DNA of 9,523 nucleotides, from positions 1-9,523 of the forward strand of contig PEUR01000209.1 in the NCBI GenBank assembly GCA_002780675.1. Direction: 5' to 3'. Shown here one piece after another: positions 1 through 7,411 of the stretch (positions are counted from its first letter, which is position 1; each line of letters opens with the position of its first letter). The notes below the pieces were generated by a model, which ran no database searches, was not told the origin of the DNA, and saw only the letters and a program-made list of their open reading frames with translations. The stretch comes from Gallionellales bacterium CG03_land_8_20_14_0_80_55_15 (GTDB lineage: Bacteria; Pseudomonadota; Gammaproteobacteria; Burkholderiales; Gallionellaceae). A program made the position numbers and the translations under genes.

Positions 1-448
1 TTCAGTCATTGGCATACTTTCAAAATGAGCTGCGGATTATCCTGCGATTCGGGTCAGTCTACAACCGCTTTGTCTGCATAACGATATGGCGGAAAGTTAT
101 GAGATGCCAGTGCGGTTGCTGAAGCCGAGCAGTTAATCCTAAATCTTTTTTCGTCCACGAAAAACACGAAAGTCACTAAATAAATCAACAGGTTAAATAT
201 GTTTAGCGATTCACCCGTCAGGTGATCGAGTTAATCGTGATAGGTATTTGAATTTGTTCGTGTTTTTCGTGGGCAAATACTTTTTCCAGGTTAATGATGC
301 AAATCATGCAGCGATTTGCTGGCAGCCTCTATATTTGGCTGGCACCTTCGCGAGAGAAGCGGTGACAGTGGCCTTTTGATGAGCGGGCTTTGAATGGTGA
401 ATTGTTTTATCCGGAACCCGGTTAAGGGAGCTGTTATTTCATGTCGGA
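1..448. other. Intergenic stretch without a convincing gene
   Basis: No open frame here has both a credible start with ribosome binding site and recognisable protein content. The only longer open stretch on the plus strand runs from the window edge to a TGA at 120-122, about 40 codons, and matches nothing I know. On the minus strand an ATG at 15-13 (or 9-7) faces out of the window and could begin a gene, but only a few codons are visible. The main structure is the interrupted palindrome at 155-272. No clear intrinsic terminator (GC-rich stem plus T run) is seen downstream of the cyclase gene that ends at 449. Confidence 0.6.
155..272. repeat. Interrupted palindrome with perfect 16-bp arms
   Basis: The left arm ccacgaaaaacacgaa (155-170) is the exact reverse complement of the right arm ttcgtgtttttcgtgg (257-272), with 86 bp between them. 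The arms contain repeated CACGAAA-type units; the left one continues into a further gaaagtcac-like unit. It lies in noncoding DNA beyond the 3' end of the cyclase gene. Long arms around an AT-rich spacer, with no T run, do not fit a normal terminator. A small dispersed intergenic repeat or a non-autonomous mobile element is possible, but copy number cannot be seen here. Confidence 0.7.
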
Positions 449-2122
449 CTAGTCAAGCTGGGAGAAAGACTCGTCCGGCGACCACATGCCACGATGATTT
501 TCTGGCTCAGAAACCAGAAACTCACGCAATCTCAGCGTAGTGGCACCCATCTGGTCAGTCGGGCTATGGCGGACGAAATGACGCCCCGCATGGCGGTCAC
601 TATGCGCAATATGACCACTAAACCAATCCAGTAGAAGAAGTTGGGTACGGAAGGAGAGGTGGACTACATCGCAGTTTTCGGTGTCAAACGCTTCCTTGAT
701 AGTCGTGAAGTATTCGATAACTCGAGTGTGTTCACGCAGGTGTTCTTCCGCGTAGGGATAATTATATTGTGCCATCAATTCCGCTTCCTCTTCCCGGCTT
801 TCCTTGAAATGGCTGGCAAGGTAGCTGAAGATCAAACGAATTTCGGTGAGATTGACGGCAATTGAAGCCTCAATAAACTCATTTACTTTGTTGAAGAGGT
901 ATCGGTGAGACTGGTCAATGACAGGGATGTGGATCTGATATTCCTTGCGCCATTCCATCTGTGTGTTCAATTCGCCGGTGGTGAAGTGCTGTCCGGTGGT
1001 TTGATATTGTTTACAACGCGAAAGATAAATGTGTGCCGGAATGTCCTTGGGGGTGTTTTCAATGCAGATGGCGAGCAACTTTATTGCAGATTCGATATCC
1101 TTCATGTGGTAATAGGCGAGTGCAGATTCAAATCTGGTTTTGTCCGCACGTTTGCGATCTCTTAGCTTGACCGGGTCGTTGTCGAATACCTCATAGATGG
1201 ATAGCGGTTGGGTTTTGCCCTTGACGCGGATTCTATCCAGAAAGCGGATGTCGTACTTGCCTGGAATGGCGAGGTCATAAAGTGTGTTCTGGCTGATCAA
1301 TAACGGGGTGTAATAGGTCTTGGTTGCGTTCTCAATACGGGAGGTCAGGTTGACTGCATCGCCGATAACGGTGGTATCCATCCGGGCCGGGCCGCCGACA
1401 GTACCTATCATGACCAGGCCAGTGTTCAATCCAAGGCCAATTTGCAGTGGCGCGTAACCCGCACTCGCGCGACCGGAATTGTATTTGTCAAGTTTTTCCA
1501 GCATATGGATTGCGCCACGCAACGCATCATCCGCACCTTGTGTGAAGAGTGCCAGAATGGAATCGCCGATATATTTGTCAATAATGCCGCCGTGAGTGCT
1601 GATGACGGGCTCCATCTGTGCAAGATAGGCGTTTAGAAAATCGAAGTTTTCCTGCGGGGTCATGTTTTCGGAAAGCGTGGTGAATTCGCGAATATCCGTA
1701 CTCATAATGGTCAGTTTGCGTTCAAACTGGTCACCGAGTTGCACGTCCAGGATGTTATCTCTTCCCATGAGTTTGAGGAGTTGGTGCGGAATCAGGCGGC
1801 CAAATGCGCTTTCGGTTTGTTTTAAAACTTCCAGCAATTTTTTATGTTCGTGAGTGGTTCTGTTGTTCATGAGTTCTTCTTGCGTCAGCTTTTCCTTAAG
1901 CAGGGTGAGCTGTGTCGTATTGCGGGTGTTATTCCATTCTGCACGCGAGGAACGACTGGCTAATCCGAGTATCGAGGCTATCAGGACACCGCTCAGAAAC
2001 ACGGTCCATTGCTTGTCAACTTCTGTGAAATAGATTGCTGCCACCAGTAAGGTCACGACAAAAACGGCTGCCATGGCAGACAGGTAGGGCTGGATCAGAC
2101 GAATTATTTTACCAAAACGCAT
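449..2122 (-). CDS. Membrane-anchored class III adenylate cyclase with TPR-like linker and C-terminal hemerythrin domain
   Basis: A 557-residue signalling protein predicted to make cAMP in response to a ligand of a non-heme di-iron site. Two membrane helices (about 12-33 and 38-56) precede a charged, probably coiled-coil stretch (65-105). The class III cyclase domain (about 128-313) has metal aspartates D143 (in STDIREFT) and D187 (in YIGDS), the transition-state pair N258/R262, and K183/T251 at the adenine-specifying positions, which favours ATP over GTP. A TPR-like helix pair follows (about 328-375). The hemerythrin domain (about 390-515) shows ligands H406, H438, H461, H465, H504 and D509. 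The usual Glu four residues after H438 is displaced by a four-residue insertion. The ATG has an AAGGGA ribosome site about 10 nt upstream and lies 52 bp after pyrD, probably cotranscribed. Cyclase activity is inferred from motifs; the oxygen, NO or iron ligand is not knowable from sequence. Confidence 0.9.
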   Translation of the reverse strand: MRFGKIIRLIQPYLSAMAAVFVVTLLVAAIYFTEVDKQWTVFLSGVLIASILGLASRSSRAEWNNTRNTTQLTLLKEKLTQEELMNNRTTHEHKKLLEVLKQTESAFGRLIPHQLLKLMGRDNILDVQLGDQFERKLTIMSTDIREFTTLSENMTPQENFDFLNAYLAQMEPVISTHGGIIDKYIGDSILALFTQGADDALRGAIHMLEKLDKYNSGRASAGYAPLQIGLGLNTGLVMIGTVGGPARMDTTVIGDAVNLTSRIENATKTYYTPLLISQNTLYDLAIPGKYDIRFLDRIRVKGKTQPLSIYEVFDNDPVKLRDRKRADKTRFESALAYYHMKDIESAIKLLAICIENTPKDIPAHIYLSRCKQYQTTGQHFTTGELNTQMEWRKEYQIHIPVIDQSHRYLFNKVNEFIEASIAVNLTEIRLIFSYLASHFKESREEEAELMAQYNYPYAEEHLREHTRVIEYFTTIKEAFDTENCDVVHLSFRTQLLLLDWFSGHIAHSDRHAGRHFVRHSPTDQMGATTLRLREFLVSEPENHRGMWSPDESFSQLD

Positions 2123-2174
2123 TTTGTATATTTCCCTTGTTTGGTCTGCGGAGATTATGCACCCGGTTTGTGGA

Positions 2175-3197
2175 TCAATGTTTGTTGGCGCGTATGGCGG
2201 CGCAACTTTCGCCGACCAGTGCCGGGCCGCGATAGATCAGGCCGCTGTATAGCTGCACCAGCGATGCGCCCGCCCGGATTTTTTCGGCAGCGTCCGCGCC
2301 AGTCAGGATGCCGCCTACGCCGATGATGGGTACGGCACCTTGTAGCTCGGCGGCGAACTGGCGGATCACATCGGTGGATTTGTCGCCTATGGGAGCGCCG
2401 CTCAAACCGCCCGTTTCTGCGCCCTGCGGCAGGTTTTCGACCCCCACGCGCGACAAGGTGGTATTGGTGGCGATCACGCCATCAATACGGTGCTGCACCA
2501 GCAATCGGGCGATTTGGGCGATTTGTTCCCCTGCCATGTCGGGCGCGATCTTGAGGGCAATGGGTACATATTTGCCGTGCAAATCGGCGAGTTTCTGTTG
2601 CTCGGCCTTGAGCGAGGAGAGCAGTTCGTTTAACTCGGTTTCACCTTGTAGCTGGCGCAAATTTTTAGTGTTGGGCGAGGAGATGTTGATGGTGACATAG
2701 CTGGCATGTGCGTACACTTTGCGCAGGCAAATCAGGTAGTCGTCGCTGGCCTTCGCTATCGGGGTGGTCGCATTTTTGCCGATATTTATGCCCAAAATTC
2801 CTTTGAAATGAGCTTGTTGTACGTTTTTAACCAGTTGCTCAACCCCGTCGTTGTTGAAGCCCATGCGGTTGATGATGGCCTGTGCAGACACCAGGCGGAA
2901 CAGGCGCGGCTTGGGATTGCCGGGCTGGGGTAGCGGCGTGACCGTGCCGATTTCGATGAAGCCGAAGCCCAGTGCCGCCAGCCCGTTGATGCAGTCGCCG
3001 TTCTTATCCAGGCCAGCGGCCAGGCCGACGGGATTGGGGAAAGTCAGCCCCATCACGGTGCGCGGGTCATCGGCAATGCGCGGCGCGATCAGACCGCTCA
3101 AACCCAGCGAATATGCGGCATTCAGGCCGGTTAACGTGACATGGTGTGCCGTTTCGGGATCAAGCTGAAACAGCGCGGAGCGTAGCAGAGCATACAT
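2175..3197 (-). CDS. pyrD: Dihydroorotate dehydrogenase (quinone), class 2
   Basis: A 340-residue enzyme that oxidises dihydroorotate to orotate with FMN and passes electrons to the quinone pool at the inner face of the cytoplasmic membrane, the fourth step of de novo pyrimidine synthesis. The N-terminal helical extension (about 1-40, starting [10 protein letters not shown]) is the membrane/quinone-docking region typical of class 2. FMN and substrate motifs are clear: AGLDKN (61-66), [10 protein letters not shown] (79-88), NRMGFNN (110-116), NISSPNT (171-177) with catalytic S174, GVGGI (293-297) and [10 protein letters not shown] (316-325). Length is close to the roughly 336 residues of E. 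coli PyrD. I chose the ATG at 3197-3195 over an upstream ATG at 3236 because GAAGG sits seven bases before it and the family begins here. It lies 51 bp after the membrane-protein gene, on the same strand. Confidence 0.97.
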   Translation of the reverse strand: MYALLRSALFQLDPETAHHVTLTGLNAAYSLGLSGLIAPRIADDPRTVMGLTFPNPVGLAAGLDKNGDCINGLAALGFGFIEIGTVTPLPQPGNPKPRLFRLVSAQAIINRMGFNNDGVEQLVKNVQQAHFKGILGINIGKNATTPIAKASDDYLICLRKVYAHASYVTINISSPNTKNLRQLQGETELNELLSSLKAEQQKLADLHGKYVPIALKIAPDMAGEQIAQIARLLVQHRIDGVIATNTTLSRVGVENLPQGAETGGLSGAPIGDKSTDVIRQFAAELQGAVPIIGVGGILTGADAAEKIRAGASLVQLYSGLIYRGPALVGESCAAIRANKH

Positions 3198-3248
3198 ATT
3201 CAAACCTTCGTTATCAACGTGGCGATCACTTACCACTCCCGTCTGTCG

Positions 3249-4145
3249 TCAACTTTTTTTGACAACGACAGGGATCGGGAATTTTTTCTTTTGCGTGAAC
3301 AGGCTGCTACGCGACTTGCCGCGCCAGTTTTCTGCGATCACATCGCCCAGTTGCAAGCACACTAGGCCGAACAGGGCAAAACCGGCTTGCGCCAGCAGCG
3401 GGCTGGATAAATTGATTTGCAGGCTGGCATTCATTTGGTAAGTCGCAACGGCGAGATTGCCCACCATGATGCCGGCAAATGCCGTGCAAATAATACGCCC
3501 CCAGTCGCCGCTTTTCAGGCCGGAAAAAATTGTGCTTTCGTTCCATAAAATTTGCAAAGCGAGCAGCAGCAGCAGCGGCGCGAGCCAGAACAACCAGAAT
3601 AATTGTGCTGTCCACGATGCGCCGCCGAGCAGTCCAAGCAGGGCGAGTGGCAGCAGAATGAAGGTCAACGTTTCGCCCCCGGCAGGTGTGAAAGCAGCGT
3701 GGAAGGCGAGGAATTTGAGTACGCCGGGAAACACGGCGAGCAGCGCGCGGGTGACGAGTACGGCGGGCGCGAGCAGCGCGAATAACGGGGTGTAGAGCAG
3801 AATTTGCACCGGCACAGAATTGTCTTGAGCCACGCTCCAACTCGCCACGAATAGGTTCAGGTAGCTAAGCAGCCAGCCGAGCAAGGCACTGGCGATACTC
3901 ATACCGATGAAGTAATTTCGCTGCGTGCTGAAGGGACTGTTGCCGGTGAGACGTTTGACGGTGTGATTGACCAGCAGCACATAAAATAGCAGCATCAGAC
4001 TGGTGCGTAGCGTGGGGGTCAAAGTTTCATCGGTGGCAGTGGCTGCGTTGACAGCGAGTTCTCCCCACGCGCCGCCGCTCAAGAAAAGCCCTGCCAGCGG
4101 CAACAGCAGCAGTGCAGCAACAAAAATAGCCAAACGTGTTTTCAT
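3249..4145 (-). CDS. Polytopic membrane protein of unknown function
   Basis: A 298-residue hydrophobic protein that I do not recognise. About eight transmembrane helices can be drawn: near 5-23, 45-63, 77-99, 113-135, 158-175, 179-199, 217-235 and 248-267. The C-terminus is short and strongly basic (RGKSRS, then QKKK and VKKS), which suggests a cytoplasmic tail by the positive-inside rule. The middle is rich in Leu and Trp (around 178-201). There is no obvious nucleotide-binding, metal-binding or catalytic signature. The ATG at 4145-4143 has a good AAGGA site eight bases upstream. It sits 58 bp after bpt and 51 bp before pyrD on the same strand, so it is probably part of the same transcript. 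A transporter or a membrane-assembly factor is possible, but nothing visible decides this. Confidence 0.85.
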   Translation of the reverse strand: MKTRLAIFVAALLLLPLAGLFLSGGAWGELAVNAATATDETLTPTLRTSLMLLFYVLLVNHTVKRLTGNSPFSTQRNYFIGMSIASALLGWLLSYLNLFVASWSVAQDNSVPVQILLYTPLFALLAPAVLVTRALLAVFPGVLKFLAFHAAFTPAGGETLTFILLPLALLGLLGGASWTAQLFWLFWLAPLLLLLALQILWNESTIFSGLKSGDWGRIICTAFAGIMVGNLAVATYQMNASLQINLSSPLLAQAGFALFGLVCLQLGDVIAENWRGKSRSSLFTQKKKFPIPVVVKKS

Positions 4146-4203
4146 GCGGTTTTTCCTTTTCTGGTTCGGGTTTATTCGGGGTTGTTCTGGTTGATGAGGT
4201 GCT

Positions 4204-4950
4204 TCAATTTAGTATCTCCCAGCTCCCATTTTGTAGACCTTGCGCGGGTTGGTATTGGGTCTTGTACGACATTTTTCGGCTGTCTTTGATCCAGTAACCG
4301 AGGTAAACATAATCCAACTCCAGTTTGCGGCACAGTTCGATTTGCCACAGTACGTTGTACACACCGAAACGTGCGCGCGGTAAATCAGGATCATAAAAAG
4401 TATAAACCGAGGATAGCCCATCGCTGAGCAAGTCAATCACGCTGATCATGCGCAGCACGCCTGGTTTATCCTGTGTCGAACTGGAGGGCTCGCGGAATTC
4501 TACCAGCAGTGTGTCAACATGGCTTTGCAATAAAAAGGTCTGATAGGCTTCGTGATCGCTATTATCCATGCCGCCTTCGGGGTGGCGCACGCGCTGATAG
4601 CGTTGGTATAACTCGAAATATTCGGGTTTGTCTTGTAGCGGATGCAGGCTGGCTAACAGTTGCGCGTGCCGTTTCCAAGCCCGATTTTGGGAACGGTTCG
4701 CCTGAAATAACTTTGCCGGGATGCGCAGTTGGGTGCAGTCGCTACAGGCATCGCAATGGGGGCGATAGGTGAATGTGCCGCTGCGCCGGAAGCCATGCCG
4801 CACCAACTCGGAATACAGCGGCGTGTTGATTAAAAACGAGGGCGTGGCGACTTGCGAGCGCGCCTGTTGTTCCGGCAAATAGCTGCACGGATAGGGCGCG
4901 GTCAGATAGAAATGCAGCGCCGAGATAGGAACATCGTTCAATAGGCTCAT
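4204..4950 (-). CDS. bpt: Aspartate/glutamate leucyltransferase (ATE/Bpt family)
   Basis: A 248-residue aminoacyl-tRNA protein transferase. Family knowledge says bacterial Bpt moves leucine from Leu-tRNA to N-terminal Asp or Glu, creating a primary destabilising residue for ClpS-ClpAP. Family signatures include the N-terminal PCSYLPEQQARS (21-32), the cysteine cluster HCDACSDCTQLRIP (65-78), and the C-terminal acetyltransferase-like half with VYTFYDPDL (182-190), LGYWIKDSRKMSYK (217-230) and a terminal tryptophan segment. Four cysteines (C22, C66, C69, C72) could coordinate a metal or Fe-S cluster. The start codon overlaps the aat stop as ATGA (4950-4947). No strong ribosome site is visible, so translation is probably coupled to aat. 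Length is normal for the family. Confidence 0.95.
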   Translation of the reverse strand: MSLLNDVPISALHFYLTAPYPCSYLPEQQARSQVATPSFLINTPLYSELVRHGFRRSGTFTYRPHCDACSDCTQLRIPAKLFQANRSQNRAWKRHAQLLASLHPLQDKPEYFELYQRYQRVRHPEGGMDNSDHEAYQTFLLQSHVDTLLVEFREPSSSTQDKPGVLRMISVIDLLSDGLSSVYTFYDPDLPRARFGVYNVLWQIELCRKLELDYVYLGYWIKDSRKMSYKTQYQPAQGLQNGSWEILN

Positions 4951-5654
4951 TTGAATAGGTCGGTATCGAATTGCCAGGACGTACGGGGAGGCAAGTTTAC
5001 CAAGACTTCCAGTAGTGCGATGAATTCACTGCGCGGAATTTGCCTCGCACCCAGCGAAGCGAGGTGGGGTGTGTGCATTTGGCAATCTATCATTGGCGTG
5101 ATGGAGGTGTTTTGCCAGCGCAACAGTTGGCGGGTCAAATGCGCCAGCGCGATTTTTGAGGCATTGCTGGCAGAACTGAACATGGATTCACCATAGAACA
5201 TCTGGCCGATGGCAACGCCATACAGGCCGCCGACCAGTCTGTCATTTACCCAAGTCTCGACCGAATGGGCAAAGCCCTGTTGGTGTAGCGCGCAATAGGC
5301 GGCGATCATCTGCTCGTCTATCCAAGTCCCGGCCTGTCCTGATCTGGGAGCGGCACAGGCGCGCATAACCCGCTCAAATGAGGTGTCGGTGCGCACTTGA
5401 TAGTTGCTGTTGCGCAGCACTTTTGCAAGCGATTTTGAAATAATAAATTCATTTGGAATCAATACCATGCGCGGGGATGGACTCCACCATAACACTGGGT
5501 CGCCTGGGCTGAACCAGGGAAAAATGCCGTGACGATAAGCCTCCAGCAAGCGCTCTGGCGAAAGGGAAAGACTCGCTGCCAGCAAGCCGTTGGGTTCGCG
5601 CAAAGCCTGTGTGACAGGGGGAAACGGGGTATCTTCAGTTAACCATGGAATCAT
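4947..5654 (-). CDS. aat: Leucyl/phenylalanyl-tRNA--protein transferase
   Basis: A 235-residue cytoplasmic enzyme that attaches Leu or Phe from aminoacyl-tRNA to N-terminal Lys or Arg, the first committed mark of the bacterial N-degron pathway read by ClpS. Diagnostic motifs run in the normal order: LREPNGLLA (18-26), YRHGIFPWFSPGDPVLWWSP (40-59), PRMVL (61-65), TWIDEQMIAAY (110-120), SVETW (131-135), GGLYGVAIG (142-150), FYGESMFS (153-160) and MIDCQ (188-192). E156 and Q192 lie in the conserved active-site segments. Length is typical. The ATG at 5654-5652 is the first in frame and fits family alignment, though its ribosome site is poor. It is the first gene of the minus-strand cluster and overlaps bpt by 4 nt, the usual pairing in bacteria that have both enzymes. 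Confidence 0.97.
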   Translation of the reverse strand: MIPWLTEDTPFPPVTQALREPNGLLAASLSLSPERLLEAYRHGIFPWFSPGDPVLWWSPSPRMVLIPNEFIISKSLAKVLRNSNYQVRTDTSFERVMRACAAPRSGQAGTWIDEQMIAAYCALHQQGFAHSVETWVNDRLVGGLYGVAIGQMFYGESMFSSASNASKIALAHLTRQLLRWQNTSITPMIDCQMHTPHLASLGARQIPRSEFIALLEVLVNLPPRTSWQFDTDLFK

Positions 5655-5866
5655 CTGGATAAGCCATTAGTGTTGTAGACAGTAATCACTTTGTTGATTA
5701 TATTGCCAAGGGGATGCGGATTTTTGCGGTTTTTTTCACAAGCGAAAACTTATTTATAATCAATACATTGGATTCCTGTCTTCGCTGAGATGACGACTCA
5801 ATCAGGGATTGCCTAAGGTTTGCTGGGCATCGGACATAATTAACGGTTGCAGGAAAAGGCTACAGC
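5655..5866. other. Divergent promoter region between aat and the 510-residue protein gene
   Basis: This 212-bp AT-rich region must hold the promoters for the minus-strand aat cluster and for the plus-strand gene at 5867. The plus-strand promoter is listed separately. For aat, a TATAAT on the minus strand (5702-5697) is a possible -10 box, but no good -35 box stands at the right distance, so that call is weak. A run of T residues at 5729-5736 and a short inverted repeat (tgag/ctca, 5786-5800) are also present. A CTGAGA string near 5785 is not accompanied by the rest of a TPP riboswitch. Confidence 0.5.
5733..5760 (+). promoter_or_regulatory. Probable sigma-70 promoter for the 510-residue protein gene
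   Basis: A perfect -10 hexamer TATAAT (5755-5760) lies 16 bp after a moderate -35 match TTTTCA (5733-5738). The predicted start of transcription is near 5767, giving a leader of about 100 nt. The ATG at 5867 has AAAAGG (5854-5859) seven bases upstream as ribosome site. Confidence 0.5.
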
Positions 5867-7399
5867 ATGTTGGCAAGATTGTTTGGTAAAAAATGTAATC
5901 ACCCCATGGCGGATATGAAATCTGCGCAAGCGTTGCTGGCGGGTTTGCCCAAAAACGATCTGCTTAAAGCGGCGACGGAATTAAGCGACTGGCTCGAATC
6001 GGTTACCGATTGCGAAGAGTTTGCTTTGGCAGATCAATTTGCTGTGATCAATATGCTCGACGAGCGGGCGCAGCACTATTCGCGCAAGTTGCAAGCCGAA
6101 TACTTTACCTTGCCGGATTTGCACGTTTTTCAGGGTAATCGTTTGTGTCTGGTGCTGGGTAATTTGGCGCGACAGACCACGCAAGCCTATCTGATGCTTT
6201 TTAACCGTTATTGCCAAGGCGGCAAAGAAGTTGCCGCGTTCAATGCGTCGGTGCCTTTGTTGGTGGCGCGAGCGGTGCGAGCCAAGCGTGAACGCTTGAA
6301 ATATGCCTCAATCCATTACGAACCGCATGACGATACAATCTGGGGTACGCTCGCGCAGCTCTACCGCCATGCCGGGCAACAGGACTACCTGGAAACCCGG
6401 TTGCGTCTTTATTCGACCAACGCGGAACTGACTTCAGTCAAGTTTGAGGCGGCGCAGATGCTGGCGTGGTATGCCTGTGGGGTAAATTCCTTAAGCCCCA
6501 GGGGGATGCATCTTGCCGAGCGTCTTATCGGTCATTATGGCGAGGTCATCGAGATTACCAACAAGTTGACCGAACACTCGCTGTTCGGCTTTGATCTGGT
6601 TCACCCGTTTGAACCTGTTCGTGTTGTGCTTGATGCAACCGTGCACCCGCAGATGCGTTATGTCGGTATGGCGGGGATGCAAGCCAAACTGGAAGACTTG
6701 CTTAACTTGCTGGAAAAAAATTTTGTTCCGCCAGAGATCAATTTGGGCGGAGTGTTTCGCGCCAGTTGGGTACTTGAAGCCGTCAAACATATCTTGGCTG
6801 TGCTGCGTTCTCCGCCCTTACGCAGTAGTAAGCGGCTGGAACTGGGGGGGGTAATAAAGGTGGTAAGCGGCTATGACAACCTGATCGAACGCTGCCTGGA
6901 TTGGGCTCAAACAGGTACTGCCTGCGCGTTCGATGAATGGGCGCTTGATAATGCTAGTGCCAGCGGTTTTAGCGCCATCCTGAAGGGGCAGGGGGTGGAT
7001 GGCATCGCTATAAGTAATTTGCTGGGCATACAGGCGACCGGTGTCAGGCATCTGGGTGTGGCCATCGTGCGGCGTTTGCTGCAAGACAGCGGGGGGCGCT
7101 TGCATGTGGGCGCAGAGGTGCTATCCACGCAGATTGCACGGGTGGACTTGCGTCAAAGTGTGGGCGGTGGATCGGGAAGCGTGATGCCTGCGCTATGGCT
7201 GTATGAAAAATCGGGCAGCCAACAGGGTTTCGCAAGATTGCTTTTGCAAGCGGGTCATTTTTCCATGAATCACAGCTTGGTAAGCTGTTTTGAGGGGAAA
7301 AATTACCTGTTGATTCCAGTTGAATTGGAAGAAGGTAATTCAGATTATGACCTGGCCAGATTTCACACCATCGAGCAGGTTTGTAATGAGGTCTTATAA
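5867..7399 (+). CDS. Conserved-looking protein of unknown function with possible C-terminal PilZ-like domain
   Basis: A 510-residue soluble protein that I do not recognise as a named family. No signal peptide or membrane helix is visible. Residues 1-310 look all-helical, with amphipathic segments such as 18-46, 52-78, 100-116, 190-225 and 266-285; this could be a TPR-like or other helical scaffold. Residues about 319-425 are different: an RxxxR (R319, R323), then NxSxxG (N362-G367), then alternating hydrophobic strands with LGVAIVRRLL (396-405) and HVGAEVLS (413-420). This order resembles a PilZ cyclic-di-GMP domain, but the 38-residue gap between the two motifs is longer than usual and the Asp of DxSxxG is Asn, so the match is tentative. 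A run of eight G (6844-6851) lies in the coding frame. It is monocistronic and converges on fur with 12 bp between stops. Confidence 0.85.
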   Translation: MLARLFGKKCNHPMADMKSAQALLAGLPKNDLLKAATELSDWLESVTDCEEFALADQFAVINMLDERAQHYSRKLQAEYFTLPDLHVFQGNRLCLVLGNLARQTTQAYLMLFNRYCQGGKEVAAFNASVPLLVARAVRAKRERLKYASIHYEPHDDTIWGTLAQLYRHAGQQDYLETRLRLYSTNAELTSVKFEAAQMLAWYACGVNSLSPRGMHLAERLIGHYGEVIEITNKLTEHSLFGFDLVHPFEPVRVVLDATVHPQMRYVGMAGMQAKLEDLLNLLEKNFVPPEINLGGVFRASWVLEAVKHILAVLRSPPLRSSKRLELGGVIKVVSGYDNLIERCLDWAQTGTACAFDEWALDNASASGFSAILKGQGVDGIAISNLLGIQATGVRHLGVAIVRRLLQDSGGRLHVGAEVLSTQIARVDLRQSVGGGSGSVMPALWLYEKSGSQQGFARLLLQAGHFSMNHSLVSCFEGKNYLLIPVELEEGNSDYDLARFHTIEQVCNEVL

Positions 7400-7411
7400 C
7401 GCAGGGTGTTG

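Noticed and set aside
1..15. Minus-strand ATG codons at 15-13 and 9-7 that could begin a gene outside the window
   Set aside because: Only three to five codons are inside the window and the ribosome site is weak, so it cannot be supported.
3..122. Open plus-strand frame of about 40 codons entering from the left edge
   Set aside because: An open stretch this short is expected by chance in six frames, and the translation (many Arg and Cys, no motif) resembles no family I know.
3198..3236. Upstream ATG that would extend PyrD by 13 residues
   Set aside because: The added residues are not family-like, and the internal ATG has the better ribosome site and the normal class 2 N-terminus.
3243..3271. 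Inverted repeat (ctgtcgt/acgacag) with a T run at the end of the membrane-protein gene as a terminator
   Set aside because: The T run is in the loop, not after the stem in the direction of transcription, and the stem overlaps the coding end. It does not separate the gene from pyrD.
5731..5750. TGTGA-like half site (minus strand) as a CRP/cAMP binding site
   Set aside because: Only one half site is visible and the second half does not match, so a CRP site cannot be claimed despite the cyclase downstream.
5781..5800. CTGAGA string upstream of the 510-residue gene as part of a TPP riboswitch
   Set aside because: The other conserved THI-box elements, such as the ACCTGA segment at the right distance and the closing stem, are missing, and the gene is not thiamine-related.
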